Assembly (NCBI GenBank): GCA_025617745.1
Contig: CM046858.1
Span: 44,869,162 to 44,933,161, forward strand
Direction of reading: 5' to 3'
Source of the DNA: Heliocidaris erythrogramma
Lineage: Eukaryota > Echinodermata > Echinoidea > Camarodonta > Echinometridae
Length of the DNA: 64,000 bases
Shown here: positions 24,126 to 36,504 of the stretch, one piece after another
Position numbering within the stretch: the first letter of the stretch is position 1
How the letters are laid out: each line of letters starts with the position of its first letter
Program-made: the position numbers and the translations under genes
The notes under the pieces: model-generated
What the model was told of the DNA's origin: nothing
Database searches by the model: none
Seen by the model: only the letters and a program-made list of their open reading frames with translations

Positions 24126-24430
24126 ATGATCTGGTGAAAGGTATATTACCACACTTTTTAGTTGATTATTGTCAAATCATACATCTCAGATATGCAACAA
24201 GGGGAAAGAAAGTGGCTTAGGGCCTACTCTATTTACCAAAATGTAAGACAAGGCAATGACAGTTTTGCATTTCATTTATTGGAACAAAACAGTGGAATGG
24301 TCTCCCAGACGAAATCAAAAATATAAAAATTGAAGGTCAACCTTTCGTAGACAACTTTCCATCTACCTTCAATGTAAATGATATGTTGTGAGCTCAAAAC
24401 TGCACTTTAATATTTATATTTATACCTTTT
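24126..24430 (+). mobile_element. CR1/L2-like LINE 3' fragment, copy 2
   Basis: This is a near-identical copy of 20772-21090, starting at tatgatctggtgaaaggta. Its left end abuts a MITE terminal repeat (23938-24120). The right end continues into the same poly-G element as copy 1, so the two elements moved or were duplicated as one unit. Confidence 0.8.
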
Positions 24431-24504
24431 ATCGCTTACATTTGCGTGGCGATCTATATAATATAGCTTAGGATTAAGCTTTTTTGTTGTTGTTTATTTG
24501 TAGT

Positions 24505-24945
24505 AAGCTGAAAGTTCGAAATTCGCCTGTCGGCGGAGGACTGGTTTGGCAATTTTCAAAAACAAATGAAGGAATATTAAACATACATAACGTCTGTGGA
24601 ACAACTAATTGGGTGCGACCGCCAGGAGGGGGGGGGGGGGGGGGGGGCACTCAACTAATATTTCTGTGCACATGCGCGACCACAAAAAAGCGTGGAAAGG
24701 GTAGTTTTTGCCGGTTACGGCGCGTCACGCGCTTGACGCGTTTAGGATGTCAAAAAAGGCCAAAAATCTGGGGAAAGGTGTATGTTTCAGTTTTAGTGTT
24801 AATTTTCCCTCATACTTGTCTGAATTTTGTGCGACGAGTCTCTTGTTTAGGGGGTAAAATTTCAAGAAAACACGGGAAAACACTCGAATGGATAAAACGC
24901 GTTTAGGGGTGCTTTGGAAACCCTGTGGTCGCGCTTGTGTGGTCC
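24505..24945. mobile_element. Poly-G element downstream of LINE copy 2
   Basis: This is the same sequence as 21140-21610, differing by the length of the G run and small indels. Open frames in it are repeat-derived. Confidence 0.65.
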
Positions 24946-24999
24946 CCCGGGGTGCGACCGTCTCTGTAGAGCCTATTACATGTACCAAAGAGTTTAAAT

Positions 25000-26480
25000 A
25001 CGAAGAGTGCTCAGTGCCGAAATAAAGCACGCGTATATATTGTGGTACATGTCGATCGGCCCAGAGGGAAAGGTTATAGTCTTAATCAGGATGTTTGTAT
25101 TTTTTTAATTTTCTTTATTTTTTTCTTCTTTTTCTGGACAGCGCTTTTGCCTTTTGGTAAAGCCGCAACTAAAGGGCATAATCTTGATATTGTCCCTTCA
25201 AATACAAACTTATGTCCCAAAACAGATAGGAATCAACTCTAACTGCACCAGGGAGGAGAGGGAGAGAGTTGGGAGGGGGCCTCGGACTAGATGTTTGTAT
25301 TTTTGTTATTTGCTGTGAAATTCTATTAATATTTATGTGATAATGGGTGGGGGGTCCAAACATGTTCCCTGATATTAAGCTCTATATGAGCAAACACTGC
25401 GATATCTGACGGGAATGCCGAGAAAAGTTATTTTAAAAATAATAATGTGCTATCTTTATTTTTCTATTAAATCAGAATATTTCATTTGATATGATTTATG
25501 GAAATTATAGGGATTATAGACCTGTAATATAATTTTATTAGCCTTATTCCTTTAAAAGTCAAGACAGAAAAGGCTTTAATAAAATGAGATGCGTGCGAGC
25601 AATAAAGATTGAATTAAGAGTGGCGTATCCAACTTATATCCAGGAATGTGCCAGCCAAAAACCAAATCTGACATATCTTTGTTACACATCGAATGAAAGG
25701 AAATGTGTACCCCCCCCCCCCGCACAGAAAGAATCTGAAAACTGTGATAATTTTTTTTCCTTGCTTGTCCTAAAATTCAAAATAGAATGCATGATTTTTT
25801 TGTTCGTCAGGCGTGAGCCTCCCCCCTCTCCCTGCATTCCTGGATACGCCACCAATATAACCAACTTACGGTAAGTTATTTGTAATATTCTGCTGTAAAA
25901 ATGTGAGAAGACAGGCGAAGAAAACAGTATAGGGGCTTGCTCCGAAGCCATCACCAACGCAATATGGCCCTTACCGATTGTACGAAAAGGGGGATGGCCT
26001 CCGTGTTTTTGATTGAATTAACTAGTAACCAACAATAGCAGCTGATGATATAATTTATTTATTTCAAGTCCTATTCTGTCTTTGTATGAATGTCCCATTA
26101 CTTTTGCCCCAGCTCTCTTTGTCTCTCTCTCCTCCCCTCTCTCATTTTTTCTCATACTCTCTTATTCTCTCTTACAACCGATCTGTAAAAAATGACTCCA
26201 ATAGAATTGAGGAAAAAATAATGATCTCTTATTTTTTTATTTGTGTTTTTATTAGGAAATCAACAGAAATCACAACAATTACAAGTGATTTACATGATTA
26301 AAAACAAAATCACTGAGCAAAAAAAACCAAAAAAAAAAAACCCCCCAACAAAAACAAACAGTAAAAATATAGCAATTGGAACAAAATAAAAAAATAAAAT
26401 AAAAAAATGATCTCTTATTGCTTTTTCCCCAAATCTTGCAATAATAATTATAATGCAATCCTATTCTTCACATCCATGAC
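25000..26480. other. Unassigned AT-rich sequence with short poly-C element
   Basis: This holds C12 at 25710-25721, a ctcccctctc-type end near 25820 and A/T runs at 26310-26400. No exon could be supported. Confidence 0.5.
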
Positions 26481-26699
26481 AGAATAGCAGGGGCGGATCA
26501 AGAGGGGGCGAATCGGCCGCGGCCCCCTTCTTGAAACCCAAGTTGGCATATACGGGCTCTTGCCTAAATTGTGAAAAAACCCGGATCGAGCACCAAAATT
26601 AAGAAGCCAACGAGGCTAACAATGTCGTTCTATTAACCCTCCGAGAAAAACTTGTAAAAAGGCCCACCCCGCAAGACTGACGTGACAGTCCGGGCATGG

Positions 26700-27255
26700 A
26701 TCAGTGGCGGATTTAGGAGGCCTTTAAAAAAATTGTATCCCCCTTTTAGAACTGATATCTTTTTTTGCTTGTAAGAGAATTATGGAGGAAAACTGGACCC
26801 ATAAAATCTGATACCCTACACCCCTCCACTGAGCGACTTTCGGAGGGCTGGCGAGAAGAAAAATGTTTGCTGGCATAAAGAACACAAGTGCTCTGCTAAC
26901 ATTCATTTAGGTTGTGAAGATTGCTCCGCTTGTGGTCCTCCCGAAACTTCGAAGGTCGTATTTGTCTGTGGCATTTTAGAAGTGAAACCCCTTTGTTGTT
27001 GTTGTAGTTGCTTGACAGAGAATTGTGGAAGAAAACATCAGATAACCCCCCCCCCCCCCTCTATTGGGCGTCGTTTGAAGCGCTGGCGGAAACGAAAATT
27101 CTCGCCAGCCCTCCAAAAGTCGCTCAGTGGGGCTGGCGAGAATTTTCTTTTCCGAAAAGAATACGAAACTCCCTCCTAGCAGTTCCCCAAAATTGATAGC
27201 CCTGCATTTGTGTGCCCCCACCCCTTTTACAAAATCCTGGCTATGCCACTGACAA
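26700..27255. mobile_element. hAT-like short element, cagtggcgg...gccactg ends
   Basis: It begins cagtggcggatttaggagg and ends atcctggctatgccactgac, an inverted pair. Internal copies of gctggcgagaa lie in both orientations. A segment at 26885-26980 is shared with 21635-21735, pointing to a nested insertion. Confidence 0.6.
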
Positions 27256-27298
27256 GAGCTTCAATTTTAATACTCATAAGTTTGTATAATGAATGTAG

Positions 27299-27662
27299 AG
27301 GTGTTGTGGATCAGTGGATAAGTCCCTGGACTGTGAACCACGAGGTCCAGGGTTCGAATCCCACCGCACCACTAGCGTCCTTTGGCAAGACGTTAATCTA
27401 CATTTGCCACTCTCCACCCAGGTGTTAAATGGGTACCCGGTAGGATGCGAAAGTTATGTCGTTTGTTTAGCAATTTGAGCGCCACTGTGCTGCTCTTGCT
27501 GGAATACTCCCCAGGGAGCGGATAAAGTGCACACATTGTGTGCGGGCATGTCAGAATCCGAGGACCGGGGTAATAATAGTATCGTATTATGTAAAGCGCT
27601 TTGATATTAGTTTACTTCTGAAAAGCGCTATATAAATAGACGTTATTATTATTATTATTATT
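27299..27662 (+). mobile_element. tRNA-headed SINE, full length, + strand
   Basis: It begins with a tRNA-derived head. The A-box-like part is TGGATCAGTGGATAAGTCC and the B box GGTTCGAATCC, at about 27305-27365. A tRNA-unrelated body follows, including gggtacccggtaggatgcg and gagcggataaagtgcacac. The 3' region gtaaagcgctttgatat / gcgctatataaat ends in an ATT microsatellite. The 3' tail resembles that of CR1/L2-type LINEs, which would supply its retroposition machinery. Two related copies lie on the - strand at about 30738 and 34194. Confidence 0.8.
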
Positions 27663-27669
27663 CTATAGC

Positions 27670-28440
27670 CTTTATATACACGGAAACAAAAGAAACATAA
27701 AAAACATGGTACTCCTCTTATACCTCAGAAAACTCTTCAAGAAAAGACTAAAATTTTACAGGAAATATTTAAAGAAATCTACCAATGAAAACTAAAACAG
27801 GTATAATTCATTTAGAAATTTTGTCACAAAAGAATGTCGGAAAGCAAAAAAAAACCTTACTATATAATCAGCGGTTCACAGATGCAAATAGAAATATGGC
27901 AGGGACATGGAAAGTTATAAACAATTTATTAGGAAAGAATGTAACAAAGCTTCCTGAATTCAAAGAATTAGGTGGCATGACTATTTCTGATGAAGCTGTT
28001 GCTTAAGGTTTCAGTGATTATTCTGTAAATGTTGCATCTAATTTGCTATCAGAATTTTCTAATGCCTATTTTTTTCTCCCACTACTCACATTGAAAATAA
28101 CTTGAACACATTTATTTTTTCAAACCTATATATGAAAGGAAAATCATAACTATTGTATAATGAGAAATGCGACCAGTCCATGATATGATGATATATCTGT
28201 AGTAAAAAAAAAATCACTTGATAGGCAAACCCTTATGTGCAATATTTATTTCATCTATTAAAAATGGTATATTTAGTGACAAGTTGAAAGTTGCAACGGT
28301 TATTCCTATATTCAAGAAAGTTCCGACAAATTTGTATTCAAATTATCGACCCATTTCCCTCCTTCCCGTATTTTCAAAAATTCTTGAGAAATGTATGTAT
28401 AATCGGCTTATCTATTTTATTGACAAATTTCAATAGACCT
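27670..28440 (+). pseudogene. LINE reverse-transcriptase N-terminal region, degenerate
   Basis: The + strand reads NRNMAGTWKVINNLLGKNV (27890-27950). After stops it continues as KLKVATVIPIFKKVPTNLYS and then NYRPISLLPVFSKILEKCMY (28285-28400), the classical entry segment of non-LTR reverse transcriptase. It ends abruptly at about 28440, where an unrelated repeat begins. Stops and frameshifts show it is dead. Confidence 0.85.
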
Positions 28441-28704
28441 GTTCACAAAGTTATTCAGATATATATGATTCTTTCCTGGGGACCTAGTAACGAGTTATTC
28501 CATTAACCTGTCATTAATGAATGAACTACAATACTTGGAATCAAGTTCGCATAAATATTACTTGATGCTATCTCTGACAAGCCTCTGACAAGCCTTCAGG
28601 TTGTCAAGAACAACCTTTGTTTTAAAAGTATGCATAAAGTATGTGTCTATTGCTATATTGTAAACAGTTTTGCTTCAGGTCGAAACATTCAACCTCTTCT
28701 GCAT

Positions 28705-28870
28705 GTGCTTATTGAGGTTACGGGGGCACTCGTTTTCCCGAAGGTTCGTATTTCCGAAAATGAAAAAGGGATCATAATTCCGAATATAAAATAGGGTTCA
28801 TAATTCCGAAAATGAAATAGGGTTCGTATTTCCGAAAATGAGAAAGGGTTCATAATTCCAAAAAATGGAA
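28705..28870 (+). repeat. 26-bp minisatellite, about six units
   Basis: Units follow ggttcataattccgaaaatg plus gaatag or a variant, five to six in tandem with point changes (tattt versus aattc alternates). Not coding. Confidence 0.85.
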
Positions 28871-28997
28871 TATGGTTCATAAAATTATTTTGGAAAATGG
28901 AAAAGGGTACCTAAACAACAAACGAACATTATAAGGAATTCAGGATGCCGAGAGAGCCCAGCCCCACTCCCCTTCAGAGATCCAAAAGGAGTGGAGA

Positions 28998-29031
<34 letters not shown>

Positions 29032-29179
29032 TACAGAGACGGGGAGAAATAGGAGAAGGCAAAATAAGACAATGGGACAATACAAAGGGCAAATGAAAAA
29101 GAAAAGGAAAATAAAGGAAGGAAGAAATGAAGAGAAGAAAAGTAGAAAGAGGGGATAAGATTGAATTCATTGATAGAGA

Positions 29180-29370
29180 GTGAAAGGGGGGGGGGGGGGG
29201 GTCCGGACCTCTGGATCCGCCTATGGGGGGCAAGGGCGGACAAAAAAAATTTCCACCCTTTTATTTTTTTCACTCCGAAAATTATTGGGGGGCAACTGGG
29301 GGGGGGGGGCAAAGCTGACTGGGGGGGGGGCAAATGCCCCCATGCCCCCCTGGTGCCGCCACTGCAGACA
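29180..29370. mobile_element. Poly-G element with gccgccactg end
   Basis: Several G runs (29186-29201, 29298-29309, 29321-29330) lie between ctggatccgcctatgg and tggtgccgccactgc, the typical ends of the short gggcggatcc family. Confidence 0.55.
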
Positions 29371-29860
29371 AGTCATCTGGAGATCTTGGAAATGGCCTGA
29401 AAGCCGTTTTTGAGGGGTGGCCATACAGTGTAAAATTACAGAAATCTGATGTCAGCAGAGTCGCCAGAAATTTGCTGTAAAAATACATGATGTATGTAAT
29501 TTTAGCATACATTTCAGATCTGAAATTCAGATAACAGGTTCTTATGTAATCCGATTACACATTAAAACCTGGTTACAGAGAGATAGCCTGTAGACGTCCA
29601 TCTGAACAACACCTCTGATGTGCTGTCTCTGCTCTGAGTGTGCTGGAATTGCGTTTGAACCCGAGTCCTACAATACATTAAGGTAAAAAATATTAAACTG
29701 TAAAATTACACAAAAAAATGTATCAAAACCCTATTTTTCCTTAAAATCACAAGTTTCTGATGTAACTCAGTTTCGCAATTACAAATGAGGTACTTTACGG
29801 GAAAATGTAAAAATAACATCACAACTGCTGTATTTATAATAAACAGAACAAATCTGTATT

Positions 29861-29942
29861 TTTTCCCCTGTAAAAATACAAATATTTTTTCCCCTGTAAA
29901 AATACAAATATTTTTTCCCCTGTAAAAATACAAATATTTTTT
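29861..29942 (+). repeat. 26-bp tandem repeat, three units
   Basis: Three copies of cccctgtaaaaatacaaata plus six T are nearly exact. Confidence 0.9.
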
Positions 29943-30737
29943 ACAATGTACGTTATAGTTCTCGACCCTGCTCCACAAAGTTCTCCACTCTGTTGTTGGG
30001 AAATTTGAACAAAGTGTCATTTTGGACATGTCCGTGGAATCTGTGTATCAATTTAGAAATGTCTTTGTCTGTCTTATTAGGTATTTGACACCGATTAGCC
30101 GCGTAGATATCAAAGGGGCGGGATGTCACTTAAGGGCCAGCCACATATGTCCGATAAGGACGTGACGAGATCTTTCATTAAAGGTACACTCGAGAGCTGC
30201 CCTACTATTAAATAGTGTAGGGTGTTTAAACATTGTGACAATACTGGTTATAACAGGTCTCTTCTGACTCTGTAAAATGGTTTGAATAGGGTAGAGTTGG
30301 CCGGGCCCCAGAGTGTTTGCCCCCCCCCCCCCCAAAAAAAAAAGGAAGAGAGAAGAAAAAAAGAAGAAAAATCTGGAACCCTCCCGGCGCGCTTGTATAG
30401 GCCTACAGGGTGGAACAGTCTTAATGTGATTTAAAGAAACAGTCGCTTGTTCATTTAAAATTGTCACTGAATAACCCAAATTAAAAATAGTTTATTAGGC
30501 CTATGGACCTACATGTTATCAAAAACACGTTTCGATATGATTGATCCTAAAGTATATTGTTATTTTCAATTTTCAATTTTCAAAAAATCACTCACGAATA
30601 ATGATGTTAGCTTTAAACAATACGCTTAAGTTTACTTTTAATTCGCTTTTCCTTTTTTTGTTTATTGATTGTTTTACCTTTATTACTTTTTTTCTGGAAT
30701 TCAAAGAGAAATTCAAAGAGAGAATTAAATATCTCTT

Positions 30738-30986
30738 AATAATAATAATTACAGCTACATTTATGTTGTGCACGTATCCATCCCAGAGGGTGCTCAAGGC
30801 GCCTACAAAGGAGTATTATTACCCTGGCTTTAGCCCAGTGGCTGCCCTAAGTCGCTCAAAGCATTCAAGGAATAAATTCCTACCACGTGCCCATTTACTA
30901 CACCTAAGTGGAGAGTGGTGGGACTCGAAACACGAACCATGAGATCCACAGTCCGGTGACGTATCCACTAGACCACGACACCTCTC
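30738..30986 (-). mobile_element. tRNA-headed SINE copy, - strand, internally shortened
   Basis: The - strand carries the same head as the 27.3-kb copy (GAGGTGTCGTGGTCTAGTGG, then TCATGGTTCGTGTTTCGAGT). The body is the same, with the characteristic agtggagagtggtgggac on + coordinates, and the AAT-rich tail is at the low-coordinate end. Confidence 0.7.
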
Positions 30987-31590
30987 AATTGTTATTCTCC
31001 GTTAGTCTTCAAAATCATTATTTTGTATATACTGTAAGTATAAATCAGCTGGAGAAATTTGCTGTAAATTTTACTTTCTGCAACTTTTGTGTGTATAGGG
31101 CCTAATTTCAATCTTAAAACATAGGTTTGTCATTTACTTATAATGTAGGCCGACAAATAGATAGATAAAAGAAAAAATAAGATAATTTGTAATCCTAAAA
31201 CTTACAGCTTTGCTATTAGTAAATATGACTAGTACAAGTACCGTGCACCAGATATCTTCGAATGTACTGAAGAGTTGGAGTCACAACTGGCAACAAAATA
31301 ATTCAAGCAGCTGCCCCTTTCTAAGGATGCACAAAATAATCTACAGGTGCGCTGCCGGGTGCGCTGTTGCCTTTGATGTCCGATGTTCGATGCCGCCAAC
31401 TTCCGATGGGAAAGCTGAGTAGTGATTTTTGTCACAAACTATATGTCGGGAATTTTTCACTTTTTATCTGAATAAACAAAGTGAAAATTGAGCCGATGAT
31501 AAAATATGAATACAAAAGCCTAATTAATTGTGTCCAGAAATTTGGCTATATAGGCCTAATTATGGTATGATAGCAGTTGCAATTTTTGGT

Positions 31591-31700
31591 TGCAAAGTGT
31601 TGACGCCCTCTACGTTCGTTGATCCTAGCTAGCCTAGGGTATAGCAACGAACGTAGAGGGCGGCAACACTTTGCAGTCTTGCTATGAGGAAGGTTCACTT
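31591..31700. repeat. Palindrome and inverted copy of the DNAJB13 upstream segment
   Basis: 31591-31621 and 31645-31675 are inverted (caaagtgttgacgccctct and its inverse). 31645-31700 is, by eye, a perfect 56-bp reverse complement of 37652-37707, which ends about 150 bp before the DNAJB13 start codon. Confidence 0.85.
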
Positions 31701-32155
31701 CTTACGCGCAAGCAGTTGAAGTGCGCGCACATTTTGGTAGGCATGCCAACAAAACCATAAATCGAAGTAATACAATGACAAATTGATAGCGACATGAAGA
31801 CAAAAGGAGATACTACGAATAGATGCAGATTTCAAAAAAAATATGTAATGCAAGAATACATTATTTGAAACATTATTCCATTCATGATACCGTGTAAATT
31901 TTATTTCTATAATCTATAATCTTATTGTAAACCGGCACCTTTCTGATCAGTGATTGTACCAGTGTGCTAAATTCATGACGTTTTGGGCAAGCTGATTTTG
32001 TGACCACTCGCAATGCATTTCGGGATAGGGGTAACCTCTCTCCCGCTGCGGGCGTACTGCTGAAATTAAATAAAATCCATTCGCTGATCCATCAAAATGC
32101 GGTATGAATGAATGCGTCGTCTGCTGAGCTTGTTAACAGTATACAGTCTAGCTAG

Positions 32156-32253
32156 CGTCAGCGTAGGCGGCTGGGCAAGGCGAGGGAAAGGTACCGAGCG
32201 TCATACCATCTCGCTGCCCTGGACGTGCCCGAGGACGTAGCTGTGCTGTCAGG
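32156..32253 (+). CDS. Weak coding-exon candidate
   Basis: In one + strand frame this GC-rich stretch reads RQRRRLGKARERYRASYHLA and then ALDVPEDVAVLSG, ending at a GTATGA donor-like site. The presumed acceptor (gctag) has a poor pyrimidine tract. The frame is closed by TAG immediately upstream. An overlapping frame starts at ATG 32113 with MRRLLSLLTVYSLASVSVGG, which resembles a signal peptide but ends after 39 codons. No partner exon was found to the right. Confidence 0.22.
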
Positions 32254-32648
32254 GTATGAATATTTCATAATTTATGATAACGGCTAAACACATCCATAAA
32301 AAATACCAGAAACAACAACACTGTTAAAGCAAACCAGTGATTCTTGCTGCAGGGAATTTAATTGGAAATTGGAAATTTCGACATGAATTAATTCAATTCA
32401 TATTATCTTTTATTAAAAAGTTTTTCTATACATTAATTTTTGGTTATTCATGATTTATTTTTTGTATTATTTTTTATTCATTTATTGAAATATTTAGTTT
32501 TTTTTAAAATAAATAATCAATATTATTAATATTAGGTGTGTATTTATGTATGTATATATTCATTTATTAACCTATTTCATTATTATTTTTAGAGGAGGGG
32601 TTAAGCTAAATTTAATTGGACATTGCCACTTCTATTCAGACCTCACCC

Positions 32649-33001
32649 AGGGGCGGATCCAGGATTGAGTATAAGAGGGGGCACACAAATGAAGGTTTGT
32701 CAAGGTAGACCCTTATTTTGTTGGTCTCGCCAGCTTCTCGAAAAGTCGCTCTGGGGGGGGGGGGGGGGGGGGCGTTTGTCAACAACAACAAAATTTCGCC
32801 AGACCTTCAAAATTTGCTCAGTGGGGGGGGGGGGGGGGGGGGGGGGGCGTTATGGGGTCCAGTTTCCCCTCCATAATTTGCTTACAAGCAAAAAGAAAAA
32901 AGGTCTTCATTCTAAAAGGGGGCACAAAATGCATACTTTTCTTCCAAGGGGGGGGGGGGGGGGGGGGGCAGGGGCCGGAAGTGCCCCCTGGATCCGCCCC
33001 T
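32649..33001. mobile_element. hAT-like short element with aggggcggatccagg ends and three long G runs
   Basis: The inverted ends are aggggcggatccagg and cctggatccgcccct. Inside are G runs of about 20, 25 and 21 (32753, 32823, 32948). The glycine-rich frames across it are a by-product. The same end motif recurs in fragments near 26490 and 29210. Confidence 0.75.
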
Positions 33002-33004
33002 TCT

Positions 33005-34190
33005 CTCTTTCCTTTTCACCATATCTTCTCAGTTTCGCCTTTTCTCATCTTTATTGTCTTCCCTCTCTATCTCATACATACACTTTGATCACACGTCCTG
33101 GTTCTTTCACCCCTCCCCTATATGGTTCATTTCATTGATATAATGTGAAAGGACCTTTATCATGTTCACAGAATAATTTTCAATTACATGTATATCTTTC
33201 TCACAATCAAGATTTAAGGTACAATAGTTTATACACGTCGATTCAGAAATACGTTTATATTTTTTTACTTTTTAATGAATATTTTAGAAATGAGAACAGT
33301 TTTCAGAGAAGTTTAGACATTGTCTTACTTCTTAAATACACGTTTACTTCTTCTCCTTTAAAAAATCCAACATAATTTATATAATTCATCTGCAGTCATA
33401 CACTTTTTTAATATACTACAATACAATATAGTTCCATCACAGCCGACTTGTCAAGGTCAAATAATATTCTGTACAAATTATGTACATGTACATGCATTAA
33501 AAAAAAAAGAATTTCAATCTAAATGAATCATACGTTATTAATTTCAATCCCTTTCCAAGAAGTAAATTATTTGAATTACAATTTAAAGATTATTTACCCA
33601 CTACACCCCTACAAAGAAGAAATGACATAAGAAATAAATGACCATCTAATTTCTGTTCAACACACACCAATGACAACAATTTTACTCCTAAAAACAAAGA
33701 TAATTTTGACAGTTGTAAGAACTCTTTAAATGATCCATCTCCTTTAAGGTTGGTACATGTATATTGCATGTTACTATTATTATAAATCTAACTATAAAAA
33801 AGGGGCAGGAGGAACACACATAGAGATCTAATTAGATAGTTTCAAGTCAAATGAAGTGTTGAATAGTATGGATTTTCTCAGTAGATAATGAATAAAATAA
33901 TAATTTACTTAATAATTTATAAATTCATAGAATCAGATAAGATTATTATTAGTTTGTGATACACTCCGGGCAGATTTAATAAAGGAGTGGCCCTGGCAGT
34001 GCTTATCTTAATATCATTTAGGGGCCCTGTAATCTCACTATATAGGCCACACACAAGAGGAAGACCTCCTCACAATAACGAGCTACTATAACAAAATGGC
34101 TGCATGTGACTACAACATTTGAAATGGGGAGGGGGGTGGGTAAAATGCTCAAGATATAATTGAAGAACTTTAAACTCCTGTTCAGTCATT
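33005..34190. other. Unassigned AT-rich sequence
   Basis: No splice-bounded frame or repeat end was recognised. A GGGGAGGGGGGTGGG run lies near 34125. Confidence 0.5.
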
Positions 34191-34193
34191 CTA

Positions 34194-34463
34194 ATTATAA
34201 TAATATACATGTGTGTCAATTTATATAGCGCAACTACTATACAAATATACTCTGCCCTTTAAATACCGCAGCTTTAGCCGAGCCGCCATGAAAGGCGCTA
34301 AGGCATTTAAGCAATTTCTCCCAACCGGTACCCATTTACTTCACCTGGTTGGAGAGTGACAAATGTAGATGACTGTTTTGCCATTAGCGCTGCGGCAGGA
34401 TTCGAACTGTGAACCATATGATCCACAGTCTGGTGACGTATACACTAGACCACGACACCTCAA
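34194..34463 (-). mobile_element. tRNA-headed SINE copy, - strand
   Basis: The head (reverse complement of tagaccacgacacctcaac) is at the high-coordinate end. The body contains aaccggtacccatttact. The tail is at the low end next to an AAT-rich run (about 34193-34205), with atatagcgcaactac as the 3' motif. It is closer to the 30.7-kb copy than to the 27.3-kb copy in the head. Confidence 0.75.
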
Positions 34464-34464
34464 C

Positions 34465-35085
34465 ATGCATATTATACATGTACTTGAATCCAGATATGAT
34501 TTTAATATGAAGATATGGGGTAACCTCGCTATTCATAAGGACCGCTTAATCATAATGCGTGACTAAATGAATAGCGGTCCTTCTAAATAGACAAATTACC
34601 ATTATTCATAACTATTCATAAGAACTGCTATTCATAACGTCTGTTAAATGAATATAGTGGTTTTCTATGAATAGCTGTCCTTTTAAATAGCGAGCGGACC
34701 CAGAAGAGATACATGTTGATCAAAGCAGGGGGCTATTTCACAGTAGAGCTGAAGTAGAAATCCATATCTGTTGAAAGAAAAGAGGAAATATTTTAGAAAA
34801 TAGCATCCATTGTGTATTTGATAATTAAACAAGCAACAATTAGAATTAAAATAAAACCCTGAAACTTTGAGCTTCCTATTAACACAGTTAGCATCAACTC
34901 TTTATATGAAATGGAATAATAAGTGTGAATTCTCAAAAGTACTTAAAGAGGAAAAAAGTTGGACACATAAAATTTTCAAGCCTATTCAAAAGCAACCAAA
35001 TTAGTAAAGTCTCAAGAAAATTCAGTTGGGATGTTTATGTGAAAAAAAATATGTGTACCTAGATTGTATTGAGCTACTAATAACA
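34465..35085. other. Unassigned, with a local direct/inverted cluster
   Basis: 34510-34690 repeats words such as attcataagaccgct, tgaatagcggtccttctaaa and tgaatagctgtccttttaaa, probably one small decayed fold-back element. The rest is featureless. Confidence 0.45.
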
Positions 35086-35086
35086 A

Positions 35087-35283
35087 CCAGGGGCGTCGAT
35101 TATGCAATGGCAGTTGCCCCCCCCCCCCGATAATATTGAGAGGGCAAATAAATCATTCCCCCCCCCCCCCGTAACGGTGGATAAGCTGGTAATTAAGAGG
35201 TGTTGAAAAAATCATGTAGAGTACTATTAGGGTGTTTTGCCCCCCCCCCCCCTAATCCAAAAACGGATCGACACCCCTGATAG
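35087..35283. mobile_element. Short element with caggggcgtcgatt ends and three C runs
   Basis: The left end caggggcgtcgattatg and right end ggatcgacacccctgata are inverted. C runs lie at 35117-35128, 35158-35170 and 35240-35252. Length is under 200 bp and it is non-coding. Confidence 0.7.
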
Positions 35284-36504
35284 CAATCTTACTCTTACAG
35301 CATAGACCTACCATGCAAAACTGGAGCAGCTAAGTATTTATTTGTTCCTCTCAGAATTTGTCTTCATTCTCAGCGGTAAGCCTTCATCTTTATCATCGTC
35401 TGTAAAATAGATGAAGGAGAGTCGTGTAGAGAAGCATTATTATGTATTAAGAAAAAAAAATGAGATACGCTCATCCTCACCCTCGTGATCTTTTCAAAGA
35501 GGATAAATACTAACTGCATGTACAATCCATCCTGAAATATTTGTGGATTTTAATAAAAGTGTAATGTATTCACACATCTTATTTTGTTTTGTTTCTGTTT
35601 GCATTAATTAATGAAATGTTTAATATAATAATTAAGGGGGACAAAAAATTCTATTTATACTGACATCACTCTGAACATTCCCTAAAGATCTCATAATTGA
35701 TTTTTTTAAAGACACTAAAACAGCTAATTTAATATTACACTGAAGAAAACAGATCTCAGTGGTGGATAAGGAAAAGGACAAATGAAATGTCCATTCTCTC
35801 AGAATTCTTTTGTTGTTGTTGCTGTTTTGGTTGGACAATGTAAGCTAAAAACTCCCCCCCCCCCCCCCCCAAGTAAACCAATTCTGGATCCACTACCATT
35901 ACCAGACATATAATTTTTAGCTGTAATACCCTGTGGTAACTCCTTGGTATTAAGTCTAGGTCCAACTAGTTAGGTCTAGACCTACCTGTTTATTTCTCAC
36001 GCCTCATCAAAGTCTTTTATAGTAGGACTTTCCGCTTCATCCGGCACCTCCAACAGTTGTTGGGTTATGTAGACCTCTAACATTAGGCTCTATTAGATCT
36101 TCAAGTAGATCAGCCACAAGTTAGTTCCTTGCCAAGTTTATCTGAGACTGAGGGCAATCAAAGTCAACATGAGACTAATGAATGTGATTACTGAAAGTCA
36201 CTGAGTGAAACAACAAAGGCCATCCATATTATATATTACTCTGTGGAGATGTATTATTACCTCTCATTAAAAGTGCTTTGATTCTGGTCTACAAATAGTA
36301 GAACCAAGACTAAATATGAACCCCTCTCCCTCTCTCTATCTTGAAATTAAAAAAAAATAAAAAAATCATGATGCTTGCCTTTGAGTTTGACCTTGTCTCA
36401 AGTTTGTGAAAAGTTACAAGTTACAAATACAATTATCATTATGGTTAACTTTAACTTTGTTAATGTTAGGCCTAAGTTAGACCTATTTTGATCTAACTTA
36501 GACG

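Noticed and set aside
24484..24906. 140-codon frame also seen in part at 21144-21473
   Set aside because: Repeat-derived: both copies of the poly-G element give the same frame, with frameshifts relative to each other.
28705..28870. Regularly spaced repeats resembling a CRISPR array
   Set aside because: Units are contiguous 26-bp minisatellite repeats without unique spacers, in a eukaryotic genome.
32623..33138. 171-codon + strand frame, glycine-rich
   Set aside because: Glycines come from three poly-G runs inside a short hAT-like element.
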